From an uncultured Clostridia bacterium (GTDB taxonomy: Bacteria > Bacillota > Clostridia > TANB77 > CAG-508): DNA of 10,392 nucleotides. How positions within the stretch are numbered: the stretch's first letter is position 1; each line of letters opens with the position of its first letter. This document shows, one piece after another, positions 1 through 7,921 of the stretch. The stretch covers positions 1-10,392 of the forward strand of contig CANQOU010000033.1 in the NCBI GenBank assembly GCA_947625565.1, read 5' to 3'. The position numbers and the translations under genes are program-made. Below the pieces are notes generated by a model. The model ran no database searches. It had not been told where the DNA came from and saw only the letters and a program-made list of their open reading frames with translations.

Positions 1-218
1 TTAAACCAATAGAAGGAAATACTGGAATTTATATTTATCCTGGATATAACTTTAAATGTATAGATGGTTTAATTACCAATTTCCATTTACCAAAATCAAC
101 ACTACTAATGTTAGTATCAGCTTTTGCAGATAAAGATTTTATACTTAAAGCATATGAAAAAGCAGTAGCAGAGAAATATAGATTTTTTAGCTTTGGAGAT
201 GCAATGCTAATTATTTGA
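1..218 (+). CDS. queA: QueA, S-adenosylmethionine:tRNA ribosyltransferase-isomerase (3' end only)
   Basis: This is the C-terminal 71 codons (reading from base 3) of QueA, ending at a TGA at 216-218; the 5' part lies outside the window. QueA transfers and isomerises the ribosyl group of S-adenosylmethionine onto preQ1 at the tRNA wobble position, giving epoxyqueuosine, in the cytoplasm. The visible tail reads like the family's end: an IYPGYNFK segment, the conserved GLITNFHLPKSTLLMLVSAF stretch, and a closing YRFFSFGDAMLI. The next gene starts 9 bp downstream, and its ribosome binding site GAGGAG (217-222) overlaps the queA stop, so the two are very probably co-transcribed. The presence of tgt two genes further on fits the usual queA-tgt pairing. 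Identity is near certain from the motif-rich tail. Confidence 0.95.
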   Translation, partial: KPIEGNTGIYIYPGYNFKCIDGLITNFHLPKSTLLMLVSAFADKDFILKAYEKAVAEKYRFFSFGDAMLII

Positions 219-227
219 GGAGTATAA

Positions 228-1508
228 ATGGACAAAAAGACAAGACAGGATTTAAAACGATTAAAAAAAGAAAGAAAATTTGATGAAATTTTTGAAAAAT
301 ATGGAGGTATATATTATAGAAATTATGTACCTACTTGGTATTCATATGAAGAAATAAAAAAGCTAAAAAAAGAAGGAAGATATGAAGAAATCTTTATAAA
401 ATATGGGTATAATGAATATAGAAAAATATTAGAAAAGGCAAAATATGAAGAAATAAAAGAATATAAAGGAACATTCAAAGCAAGTTTTTACAAAATAAAA
501 TGTATATTAAAGCACATAGGGATAAATATAACACTATTTTTTATAGGTTTTACAGCTTTTACAGCAGGAACAACAGAAGAAATTATAAAAATAAATTCAA
601 TCCAATATAGTGATGAAATAGAAAAAAATGATAAAAGAATAAAAAATTATGCTGAAGAAATAAAACAAATGAATCTAACCAAACTACAAACTTTAATGAA
701 AGTTACAGATGATATGTGGAATAGTATTGAAGGATATAAAATTCCATCGAAAGATATATTTGGATTTTTTGAATTAGATTTATCTACACTAGATGGTTAT
801 GGAGTTTGCCGTAACTTTGCAACAGATGTAGCAAAAAAATTAAATGAGATAGATCCAGATTTTAATGCTCGAACAATAAATGTTTATATGGATGATGGAA
901 ATATAAAAATACCTGATATAAATAGAAATAAAGAGCAAAGCGCAGCAAAAAAAATTCCAAAAGAAAATAAAGAAACTGAAAAAGAAAAAACTAATTCAAA
1001 TGAAGTAGAAGAAAATAAAAGTAATACTCAAGAATTCTGGGATAAAATTTATGAAGATGTTAATGATAATATTATAGGAAACCATATGGTAACACTTGTA
1101 GATATACCAGAAGACAAAATAATACTTGTATTAGACCCTACAAATCCATCAATTAGTATATATCAAAATGGAAAAATGATACTACTAAATCCAGGAAGTA
1201 GCACGATGGATGCTAAAGAATACAGTACAGCAATATATCATGGAGGGATAGATGGTTTAATCAATAGTAGTAGAGGATTCTTAGATTCTTTTAAAAAATC
1301 AAAACTAAGTTACGAAGAATTAGTTGACAAATATGGATTAGAAGCTCAAAACAGAGCTTTAAAACAAATAAGAACAGTAACAACTGTTAAAGATAATATT
1401 AAACAAGAGAAAAATAAATTTTCAGAACGTATAAGAGTAAGCAAATTAGAAAAAAGTATAAAAAACGAAAATTATTTAAAAATAAACGAAGATAGGGAGA
1501 GAGAATGA
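228..1508 (+). CDS. Membrane-anchored protein with transglutaminase-like Cys-His-Asp pattern and N-terminal repeats
   Basis: I do not recognise a named family for this 426-residue protein. The N-terminus carries two similar charged units: LKRLKKERKFDEIFEKYG at residues 9-26, and a copy at 42-60 with core LKKEGRYEEIFIKYG. A degenerate third copy may lie at about 66-81. A single hydrophobic segment at about 97-115 suggests one membrane span. The C-terminal part shows a transglutaminase-like order of candidate catalytic residues: Cys194 in GVCRNFA, His286 in GNHMVTLVD and Asp303 in VLDPTNPS. A Lys/Glu/Asn-rich, probably disordered insert (about 230-270) separates Cys from His. Such folds include cysteine proteases, transglutaminases and inactive peptide-binding relatives, so the chemistry is open. 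The start at 228 has GAGGAG 5 nt upstream. The 3' end overlaps tgt by ATGA, so it is co-transcribed and probably translationally coupled, although a queuosine role is not implied. The fold is inferred from motif order only. Confidence 0.75.
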   Translation: MDKKTRQDLKRLKKERKFDEIFEKYGGIYYRNYVPTWYSYEEIKKLKKEGRYEEIFIKYGYNEYRKILEKAKYEEIKEYKGTFKASFYKIKCILKHIGINITLFFIGFTAFTAGTTEEIIKINSIQYSDEIEKNDKRIKNYAEEIKQMNLTKLQTLMKVTDDMWNSIEGYKIPSKDIFGFFELDLSTLDGYGVCRNFATDVAKKLNEIDPDFNARTINVYMDDGNIKIPDINRNKEQSAAKKIPKENKETEKEKTNSNEVEENKSNTQEFWDKIYEDVNDNIIGNHMVTLVDIPEDKIILVLDPTNPSISIYQNGKMILLNPGSSTMDAKEYSTAIYHGGIDGLINSSRGFLDSFKKSKLSYEELVDKYGLEAQNRALKQIRTVTTVKDNIKQEKNKFSERIRVSKLEKSIKNENYLKINEDRERE

Positions 1509-2629
1509 AAAAAGCAGTAACATATGAATTTATACATGAATGCAAGCAAACAGGAGCAAGAAGAGGAATTATACATACACCACATGGTGATATTCAGACA
1601 CCAGTATTTATGCCAGTAGGAACTCAAGCAACAGTAAAATCAATGACACCAGAAGAATTAAAAGAAGAAGTAGGAGCACAAATTATTTTATCAAATACAT
1701 ATCACCTATATCTAAGACCAGGACAAAAAATTGTTAAAGAAGCAGGTGGTTTGCATAAATTTATGAATTGGGATAGACCAATTTTAACAGATAGTGGTGG
1801 ATTTCAGGTATTTAGTTTAGGAGAATTGAGAACAATTTCTGAAGAAGGGGTAGACTTTAAATCACATTTAGATGGAAGTAAACATTTCTTTTCACCAGAA
1901 AGTGTTATGAAAATAGAAGAAGATTTAGGTGCAGATATTATAATGGCATTTGATGAATGTGTAGAATATCCAGCAACATATGAATATACAAAACAATCAA
2001 TGGAAAGAACTACACGCTGGGCAAAACGTTGTAAAGAAGCACATAAAACAGAAAATCAAGCTTTATTTGGAATAATACAAGGTGGATTTTATGAAGATTT
2101 AAGAAAACAATCAGCCAAAGACTTAATTTCATTAGACTTACCTGGATATGCAATAGGAGGAATTAGTGTAGGAGAACCAAAAGAGAAATTCTTAGAAATG
2201 CTATATTATACAACACCACTTATGCCAAAAGAAAAACCAAGATATTTAATGGGAGTTGGAACACCAGATTATTTAATAGAAGCAACAATTGCAGGAATTG
2301 ATATGTGTGATTGTGTATTACCAACAAGAATTGCTAGAAATGGAACAGCTTTAACTTGGAATGGAAAAATTGTTGTTAGAAATGCAACCTATGAAAGAGA
2401 TTGGAGGCCATTAGACGAAAAATGTGATTGTTATGCTTGTAGAAATTATACTAGAGCATATATTAGACATTTAATAAAATCAAATGAAATTCTAGGTGTC
2501 AGATTATTATCAATTCATAACTTAAAGTTCTTGACGAATTTGATGGAAAGAGTTAGAATAGAAATAGAGAAAGATAATTTATTAAACTTTAAAAATGAAT
2601 TTTACAAACAATATGGCTATACAAAATAA
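1505..2629 (+). CDS. tgt: Tgt, tRNA-guanine(34) transglycosylase
   Basis: Tgt exchanges the guanine at wobble position 34 of GUN-anticodon tRNAs (Asp, Asn, His, Tyr) for a queuosine precursor, preQ1 in most bacteria. At 374 residues it is full length for the bacterial enzyme. The TIM-barrel motifs are intact: DSGGFQVFSLG from residue 96 (Asp96, expected catalytic Asp), GGISVGEP at 218-225, and DCVLPTRIARNG from 269 (Asp269, expected nucleophile). The structural zinc site is complete with Cys307, Cys309, Cys312 and His338 in CDCYAC...SIHN. The start at 1505 overlaps the stop of the upstream gene as ATGA and is preceded by AGGGAG at 1494-1499. QueA just upstream suggests that this Tgt inserts preQ1 for de novo queuosine synthesis rather than salvaged queuine, but substrate choice cannot be read directly. 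The tRNA-Tyr(GTA) at 9778-9863 is one of its expected substrates. Confidence 0.98.
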   Translation: MKKAVTYEFIHECKQTGARRGIIHTPHGDIQTPVFMPVGTQATVKSMTPEELKEEVGAQIILSNTYHLYLRPGQKIVKEAGGLHKFMNWDRPILTDSGGFQVFSLGELRTISEEGVDFKSHLDGSKHFFSPESVMKIEEDLGADIIMAFDECVEYPATYEYTKQSMERTTRWAKRCKEAHKTENQALFGIIQGGFYEDLRKQSAKDLISLDLPGYAIGGISVGEPKEKFLEMLYYTTPLMPKEKPRYLMGVGTPDYLIEATIAGIDMCDCVLPTRIARNGTALTWNGKIVVRNATYERDWRPLDEKCDCYACRNYTRAYIRHLIKSNEILGVRLLSIHNLKFLTNLMERVRIEIEKDNLLNFKNEFYKQYGYTK

Positions 2630-2641
2630 GGGGGAATACAA

Positions 2642-4036
2642 ATGAATATAATTGAAGAAAGCTTTACAAAAAATAAAAAGAAAAATAACAAACTTTTACC
2701 AAAAATTATTTTGGCAATTATAATATTACTAGTTATTGCAATTATTGGAATTGTTATTACCTTAGCATATATTGAAGATTCACAATTGAAAATATCTGTT
2801 AATGGAAAGGTAGAACCTAATTTGAAAGATATGTTTGTATTTGAAGAAGATACTACATATGTACCAATTAGAGATATTGCACCATATCTAGGATATCAAA
2901 GCTATAGTGGTGATTATGCAGAAAGGTCAGAGGCAAAAAATAAATGCTATATTCAAAGTGAAAATGAAATAGCTAACTTTGTTTTGGGTTCTGAAAAAAT
3001 ATATAAGTTAGAAATGAGTAGATCTGCATCAGAATATAAATATTTTTATAGCAAAAGACCAGTAAAATCAATAAATGGCAAATTATATGTTTCAACAGAT
3101 GGTATGGAAAACGCATTTAATGTAAGTTATATATATAACAAAGAAACAAATCGTATCAATATCTACACAATGGACTATTTGCTACAAAGTTATGATACAA
3201 TGATATTAGATAGTGGATATGCTGCAACTAGTCAAGAATTTAATGATATGAAATCAATTTTTGAAAGCAGACTAATTGTAGAAAGTGATACAAAGGAAAT
3301 GGGAGTTATTGACTTAGATGGAAATGTAATTATTGAACCAAAATATGAAAAAATAACATATATACCAGAAACGGGAGATTTTTATGTAGTAAGTAATGGA
3401 AAAACTGGAGTTATTTCAAAAAATGGTGATATGAGAATACAAATACTATATGATAGTTTAAATCTAATGGATATGGATGCAGGACTTTATGTAGTAGGAA
3501 GAGAAGGAAAATACGGAATTATAGATGTAAGAGGCAACATGAAATTATATATTGAAAATGACCAAATAGGAATTGACATATCAGCTTTTGAAAAAAATGA
3601 TATTCGCAATGGATATTTATTAGTCAATAATTTAATTCCAGTAAAAAAAGGAAATCTTTGGGGATTATTTAATAAAAATGGACAAAAAGTTGTAGATTTC
3701 CAATTTGATAGTTTTGGATATGTCGCAAATAGTAATAAAGATGCTATGAATTTATTAGTAATTCCAAACTATAATGTAATGGTAACTTGCAAAGATGGAA
3801 AATATGGATTAATTAACAGCTCAGGAGAAACAATATTTCCAACAAGAGCAGATGATATTTATCTAGCAATTGAATCAGGAAAACGTTATTACTATTTAAA
3901 TTACAATAATAATAGAAATAATGTGGAAGAATGGTTAGATTCAATAGGTGTCAAAGCTAGTACAAATGCTAATACTCAAATAAATACAAATGTTAGTATT
4001 CAAACGAATGAAGAAAATCAAACTACAAATAATTAA
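2642..4036 (+). CDS. Membrane-anchored WG-repeat protein with amine-oxidase-N-like domain
   Basis: This 464-residue protein has a short Lys/Asn-rich cytoplasmic head, a strong hydrophobic span at about 20-43 (uncleaved anchor or signal), and a large extracytoplasmic part. Residues of about 48-176 resemble the copper-amine-oxidase N-terminal type of domain common in Firmicute surface proteins (ISVNGKVEPN, TTYVPIRDIAPYLGY, then INGKLYVSTDGMENAFNV). From about 218 to 400 come five WG-type repeats, centred on GVIDLDGNVI (221), GVISKNGD (256), YGIIDVRGN (291), WGLFNKNGQ (340) and YGLINSSGE (388). The tail from 437 is Asn/Thr/Gln-rich and probably disordered. WG repeats are beta-rich and usually thought to mediate binding; no catalytic residues are evident. 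It starts 12 bp after tgt with GGGGG at 2630-2634 overlapping the tgt stop, so it probably shares the transcript. Position after tgt, where yajC often sits, is notable. Ligand and role are unknown. Confidence 0.85.
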   Translation: MNIIEESFTKNKKKNNKLLPKIILAIIILLVIAIIGIVITLAYIEDSQLKISVNGKVEPNLKDMFVFEEDTTYVPIRDIAPYLGYQSYSGDYAERSEAKNKCYIQSENEIANFVLGSEKIYKLEMSRSASEYKYFYSKRPVKSINGKLYVSTDGMENAFNVSYIYNKETNRINIYTMDYLLQSYDTMILDSGYAATSQEFNDMKSIFESRLIVESDTKEMGVIDLDGNVIIEPKYEKITYIPETGDFYVVSNGKTGVISKNGDMRIQILYDSLNLMDMDAGLYVVGREGKYGIIDVRGNMKLYIENDQIGIDISAFEKNDIRNGYLLVNNLIPVKKGNLWGLFNKNGQKVVDFQFDSFGYVANSNKDAMNLLVIPNYNVMVTCKDGKYGLINSSGETIFPTRADDIYLAIESGKRYYYLNYNNNRNNVEEWLDSIGVKASTNANTQINTNVSIQTNEENQTTNN

Positions 4037-4050
4037 ATATAAGAATAAAA

Positions 4051-4131
4051 TAAAAACTGCAAGCATAAATATATAAATAAGACAAGATAACTACTAAGGA
4101 GAATAATATATGTTTAATGTTGCAGTTTTTA
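4051..4131. repeat. 12-bp perfect inverted repeat enclosing the spoIIP start
   Basis: Arms TAAAAACTGCAA (4051-4062) and TTGCAGTTTTTA (4120-4131) are exact reverse complements separated by 57 nt. The spacer contains the AAGGAG ribosome binding site (4096-4101) and ATG (4110) of spoIIP; the right arm lies in codons 4-8 of spoIIP. In RNA the arms could pair and place the start site in a large AU-rich loop, or the two copies could be a chance product of A/T-rich DNA. No regulator is known to me for this pattern. The repeat is directly visible; any function is inference. Confidence 0.6.
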
Positions 4132-5243
4132 GATTAAAAGATATGTTACGATATCTTGTAGTCATTTTTATATCCATTATTATGGTTATCATGGCTACAA
4201 GATTTTTTCGTACTAAAAAAGAAATTCAAGTAAATGTAAATATAGGAAATCAAATAGAAAAAGCAATGGAGGGAACATATACAGAAACAATTGATACACA
4301 AATTCCTCTTATTAGTAAAATAGAAGAAAATGAAAAAGAAACAAAAGAGTCTATGAATAATTATCTTACAACATTTTTAGAAACACAAATTAGTGCTATA
4401 AATGTAACAAAAGAAAATAAAAAACAAGAAACACAAGAAATTGAACTTGCAGAACAAGTACCAGATAATCAGGAAGAAGTAAAAACTGGGGTAGAAACAC
4501 AAATTGTAACTAATAATCCAATTAAAGAAAGTTTTAATACTCAATATAAAAATGTAAAAATAAAAAACCAAACTAGCATAAATTTAACAGAAGAAATTTT
4601 AACACCAAATATAACTATAGACAATAAAAAAGTAATTATATATCATACACATAGTTGTGAAAGTTATACATCAAGTGAAAAATATCCATATACACCAACA
4701 GGAACATTTAGAACAACAGACTTAAAATATACAGTAACAGGTGTTGGAACAGAATTAGAGAACCAATTAAAAAGATATAATATACCAGTAGTACATGATA
4801 TGACATATCATGATTATCCAGCATATAATGGTTCATATACAAGGTCACTAGCTACTGTAGAAAATATTTTAAAAACTGACCCAGCAGATATTATTATTGA
4901 TTTACATCGTGATGCAATTGGAAGTAGAAGTGATTATGCACCAACGGTTAAAATAGGGGAAGACTATTGTGCACAAATGATGTTTGTTATGGGAACAAAT
5001 GAAGGAGGCTTGCAACATCCAAATTGGCAACAAAATTTAAAATTTGCTGTTAAAGTTCAAGAAAAAGCAGAGGAACTATATCCAGGACTATTTAAACCAA
5101 TAATGGTATCAGAAAATAGATATAACCAACATGCAGGAAAATACGCAAATATTATAGAAGTAGGAGCAACTGGAAATACTTTAGAACAATGTTTAACAAG
5201 TATGAAATATTTAGCTAAGGTAATAAGTGAAGTAGAAAAATAG
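4110..5243 (+). CDS. spoIIP: SpoIIP, stage II sporulation peptidoglycan hydrolase
   Basis: SpoIIP is the amidase/endopeptidase that, with SpoIID and SpoIIM, remodels septal peptidoglycan so that the mother-cell membrane can engulf the forespore. The 377-residue protein has a hydrophobic anchor at about 13-30, a long Glu/Lys/Gln/Thr-rich linker to about 165, then the hydrolase domain. Family motifs are intact: YHTHSCESY (178-186), IIDLHRDA (252-259) and a C-terminal NIIEVGATGNT (347-357). His179, Glu184, His256 and Glu350 are the likely zinc-binding or catalytic residues, by analogy with the Amidase_3 fold. AAGGAG lies 8 nt before the ATG. The gene stands 73 bp after the WG-repeat gene and ends 18 bp before the dxs -35 element, so it may be a single-gene unit. 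In Bacillus this gene is mother-cell (sigma-E) controlled; I could not identify a convincing sigma-E promoter here. Its presence implies a spore-forming lineage or recent descent from one. Confidence 0.95.
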   Translation: MFNVAVFRLKDMLRYLVVIFISIIMVIMATRFFRTKKEIQVNVNIGNQIEKAMEGTYTETIDTQIPLISKIEENEKETKESMNNYLTTFLETQISAINVTKENKKQETQEIELAEQVPDNQEEVKTGVETQIVTNNPIKESFNTQYKNVKIKNQTSINLTEEILTPNITIDNKKVIIYHTHSCESYTSSEKYPYTPTGTFRTTDLKYTVTGVGTELENQLKRYNIPVVHDMTYHDYPAYNGSYTRSLATVENILKTDPADIIIDLHRDAIGSRSDYAPTVKIGEDYCAQMMFVMGTNEGGLQHPNWQQNLKFAVKVQEKAEELYPGLFKPIMVSENRYNQHAGKYANIIEVGATGNTLEQCLTSMKYLAKVISEVEK

Positions 5244-5261
5244 TTACATATTAAGATACTC

Positions 5262-5290
5262 TTGCAATTACAGTAAAAATGTAGTACAAT
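5262..5290 (+). promoter_or_regulatory. Sigma-A-type promoter for dxs-ylmH
   Basis: The -35 element TTGCAA (5262-5267) and -10 element TACAAT (5285-5290) are separated by exactly 17 bp. Predicted transcription starts near 5297, which leaves room for the GGGGAG ribosome binding site at 5311-5316 and supports ATG 5323 over ATG 5302 as the dxs start. Confidence 0.75.
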
Positions 5291-5322
5291 ATAAACATAA
5301 AATGGAACAAGGGGAGTTAACT

Positions 5323-7152
5323 ATGTTGGAAGAAATAAACTCACCAGAAGATGTAAAAAAATTAAATGACCAAGAAAAGAAACAATTAGCTGAAGAAATT
5401 AGAAAATATATATTAGAAATTGTATCAGAAAATGGAGGACATTTGGCCTCTAATTTAGGTGTGGTAGAGCTAACAATTGCTTTACACACCGTTTTTGATG
5501 TTTCAAAAGATAAGATTATATGGGATGTAGGGCATCAAACTTACGTACATAAAATTTTAACAGGAAGAAGAGAAGCATTAAAAACATTAAGAAAACTAAA
5601 TGGAATAGCAGGATTTCCTAAAACAAGAGAATCTGAAACGGATTGTTTTAATACAGGACATAGCAGTACGTCTATATCTGCTGCACTTGGAATGGCAAGG
5701 GCAAGAGACTTAAAAGGAGAGGACCATTCTGTAATTGCAGTAATAGGAGATGGGGCATTGACAGGTGGAATGGCATTAGAAGCTTTAAATGATACAGGAT
5801 TTAGCAAATGTAAAATGACAGTTATATTAAATGATAATGAAATGAGTATATCACCTAATATTGGTGGATTAAATAAATTTTTAAGTAAGCTAAGAACCAA
5901 AAAATTATATACAAAATCAAATATATCTGCAAAAAAAATTATTTGGAAAATACCGGGTATAGGAAAACCAACTGTAAAAATAATTCAAAGAGTAAAGAGA
6001 AGTATAAAGCAACTAATTATTCCAAAAATGTTTTTTGAAGATATAGGTTTTACATATTTAGGACCAGTAGATGGGCATAATATTACAGAATTAGAAAATA
6101 TTTTACGTTTAAGTAAACAAGTAGAAACACCAGTACTAATCCATGTGTTAACTAAAAAAGGAAAAGGATATGAAATTGCAGAAAGTAGTCCAGATAAATT
6201 TCATGCAACAGGACCTTTTAATATATCAACAGGAGAGCCTAAAAAAGAAAAAACATCAGATTATTCAAAAATCTTTGGAGATAAATTAGTAGAGCTTGCA
6301 GAGGTAAATAAAAATATTGTTGCAATTACAGCATCTATGAAAGATGGTACAGGATTATCAAAATTCCAGAAAATGTTTCCAGAGAGATTTTTTGATATTG
6401 GTATTGCAGAACAACATGCAGTAACATTAGCAGCAGGAATGGCAAAAGAAGGAATAACTCCAGTTGTACCAATTTATTCATCTTTTTATCAAAGAGCTTA
6501 TGACCAAGTAATACATGATATTGCTATTCAAAATTTGCCAGTTGTATTATGTGTAGATAGAGCTGGACTTGTTGGAGCAGATGGAGAAACACATCAAGGA
6601 CTTCTGGATATGGCATTTTTTAGATTAGTACCAAATTTAACAATTATGGCACCAAAAGATTTTAAAGAATTAGAAGATATGTTAGAATTCGCAATAAACC
6701 TAAAGAAACCAGTTGTTATTAGATATCCTAGAGGTGGAGAAAGCAATGAGGTTAAATTTGAAAAACATGAAAAAATGCAATTAGGAAAAGTAGAATTTGT
6801 TAAGAATTTTAATGAAAAATCAGTAGACAAAGTGAGTATAATTGCTATTGGAAAAGCAGTAGCAAAAGGAATGAAGTTAGCAGAAAATCTAGAAAAAGAA
6901 GGGAAAGATGTACAAGTTATCAACACTAGATTTTTAAAGCCAATAGATAGAAATGCTATAGTAGAAGCTATTAAACAATCACAAAAAATTATTACAATGG
7001 AAGATGGAACTATTATAAATGGATTAGCTACAGCAGTTAAAGAAATAATAGCAGAAGAAAAATTGACTAATATTGATTTAGAAACACATGCATATCCAGA
7101 TAAATTTATTGAACATGGAAGTGTAGAAGAACTAGAAAAAATGTATTGGTAG
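5323..7152 (+). CDS. dxs: Dxs, 1-deoxy-D-xylulose-5-phosphate synthase
   Basis: Dxs condenses pyruvate and glyceraldehyde 3-phosphate, using thiamine diphosphate and Mg2+, to form DXP, the first step of the MEP isoprenoid pathway and a branch to thiamine and pyridoxal. I chose ATG 5323 (609 residues) over the in-frame ATG 5302. GGGGAG at 5311-5316 lies 6 nt upstream of 5323, the resulting N-terminus MLEEINSPEDVKKL matches family starts, and 5302 would sit only about 5 nt after the predicted transcription start. Counting from 5323, the thiamine diphosphate motif is intact with GDGALTGG at 142-149 and NDNEMSIS at 170-177. The second half has GIAEQHAVTLAAGMA with the catalytic Glu at about 363, then DRAGLVGADGETHQG and RYPRGG. 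Length is typical, with no break. ylmH follows after 16 bp, so the two probably form an operon. Confidence 0.97.
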   Translation: MLEEINSPEDVKKLNDQEKKQLAEEIRKYILEIVSENGGHLASNLGVVELTIALHTVFDVSKDKIIWDVGHQTYVHKILTGRREALKTLRKLNGIAGFPKTRESETDCFNTGHSSTSISAALGMARARDLKGEDHSVIAVIGDGALTGGMALEALNDTGFSKCKMTVILNDNEMSISPNIGGLNKFLSKLRTKKLYTKSNISAKKIIWKIPGIGKPTVKIIQRVKRSIKQLIIPKMFFEDIGFTYLGPVDGHNITELENILRLSKQVETPVLIHVLTKKGKGYEIAESSPDKFHATGPFNISTGEPKKEKTSDYSKIFGDKLVELAEVNKNIVAITASMKDGTGLSKFQKMFPERFFDIGIAEQHAVTLAAGMAKEGITPVVPIYSSFYQRAYDQVIHDIAIQNLPVVLCVDRAGLVGADGETHQGLLDMAFFRLVPNLTIMAPKDFKELEDMLEFAINLKKPVVIRYPRGGESNEVKFEKHEKMQLGKVEFVKNFNEKSVDKVSIIAIGKAVAKGMKLAENLEKEGKDVQVINTRFLKPIDRNAIVEAIKQSQKIITMEDGTIINGLATAVKEIIAEEKLTNIDLETHAYPDKFIEHGSVEELEKMYW

Positions 7153-7168
7153 TCAAAAAGGGGGAAAA

Positions 7169-7921
7169 ATGGAAGACAAAATAATATTAGATAAAATATT
7201 AGACAAGGCCAAACAAGCTGAGAGTAAAGGAAAAATTGAATATACAGATTTTTTAGATATGTATCAAGTAGCTCTTGTTAAAAAATTTATAGCACAAAAT
7301 AAAATGAACAATGTATTGCTATATGGTGGATATGAAAATGCTGAAAGAAAGGTAGCAATATTTTATCCTAATAATGTAGAATTAAATCCAAATGATAGTG
7401 AAATATTAGAAATTGTTAGAATAAAATTAGGAAAAGGAGAAAAATATACACATAGAAATTATTTAGGTGGAATTATAAAAATTGGCATGAAACGAGAAAA
7501 AATTGGAGATATACTAGTAGCAGAAGATGGGGCAGATATTATAGTAAAATCTGAAACATCTAAAGCCTTAGCACAAGAACTTGCAACTTTGACAAGATTT
7601 CAAAACAGTCAAATATCAATAGAAAAAATTATGGATATAAGACAGCCAGAAATCAAAGTAGAGGAAGTAGATATTATTGTTCCATCATTAAGATTAGATA
7701 GTATAGTGTCTGATTTAGCAAAAACTTCTAGGAGCAAAGCAGTAGAAATATTAGCACAAGAAAGAGTTTTTGTAAATGGTCAAAATGAAACAAAACCTTC
7801 TAAAATTATAAAAATAGGAGATATTATTACAATAAGGGGAAAAGGAAGGTTTGTGATTAAAGAAATGAAAGGAAATACGAGAAGCGGGAGAAATATATTA
7901 TTAGTTGAAAAATATGTATAA
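7169..7921 (+). CDS. ylmH: YlmH-like S4-domain RNA-binding protein
   Basis: The 250-residue protein matches YlmH along its length. It has an N-terminal helical part with TDFLD (26-30), GGYENAERKVAIFYP (53-67), a central LGGIIKIGMKREKIGDIL (99-116), and a C-terminal S4 domain from about 173 to 235 (SLRLDSIVSDLAKTSRSKA, VFVNGQ, IKIGDIITIRGKGRF). S4 domains bind structured RNA. YlmH of Bacillus has been linked to clearing peptidyl-tRNA-blocked 50S subunits during ribosome-associated quality control, and classically sits in the ylm/divIVA cell-division cluster. Here it follows dxs by 16 bp with a GGGGGA ribosome binding site. In many bacteria the gene after dxs is tlyA, an S4-plus-FtsJ methyltransferase, but this protein has no methyltransferase part and the YlmH-specific central motifs argue against a truncated TlyA. 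The family call is firm; the cellular role is transferred from relatives. Confidence 0.9.
   Translation: MEDKIILDKILDKAKQAESKGKIEYTDFLDMYQVALVKKFIAQNKMNNVLLYGGYENAERKVAIFYPNNVELNPNDSEILEIVRIKLGKGEKYTHRNYLGGIIKIGMKREKIGDILVAEDGADIIVKSETSKALAQELATLTRFQNSQISIEKIMDIRQPEIKVEEVDIIVPSLRLDSIVSDLAKTSRSKAVEILAQERVFVNGQNETKPSKIIKIGDIITIRGKGRFVIKEMKGNTRSGRNILLVEKYV

Noticed and set aside
1261..1370. Third repeat unit KLSYEELVDKYG near the C-terminus of the transglutaminase-like protein
   Set aside because: It shares only a loose EExxxKYG pattern with the N-terminal units and could be coincidental in a Lys/Glu/Tyr-rich protein.
4043..4071. Possible sigma-E promoter for spoIIP (GAATAAA, 14 bp, CATAAATA)
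   Set aside because: The spacing is right for sigma-E, but both elements match the consensus poorly and the region is almost entirely A/T, so it is not distinguishable from background.
5302..5322. Upstream in-frame ATG for dxs
   Set aside because: It would sit about 5 nt after the predicted transcription start with no ribosome binding site, while ATG 5323 has GGGGAG correctly spaced and a family-like N-terminus.
5541..5900. 119-codon open frame on the minus strand
   Set aside because: It lies wholly inside dxs in an antisense frame, has no ribosome binding site and no family-like sequence. The same applies to antisense frames at 35-235, 4377-4571, 5268-5489 and 6594-6926.
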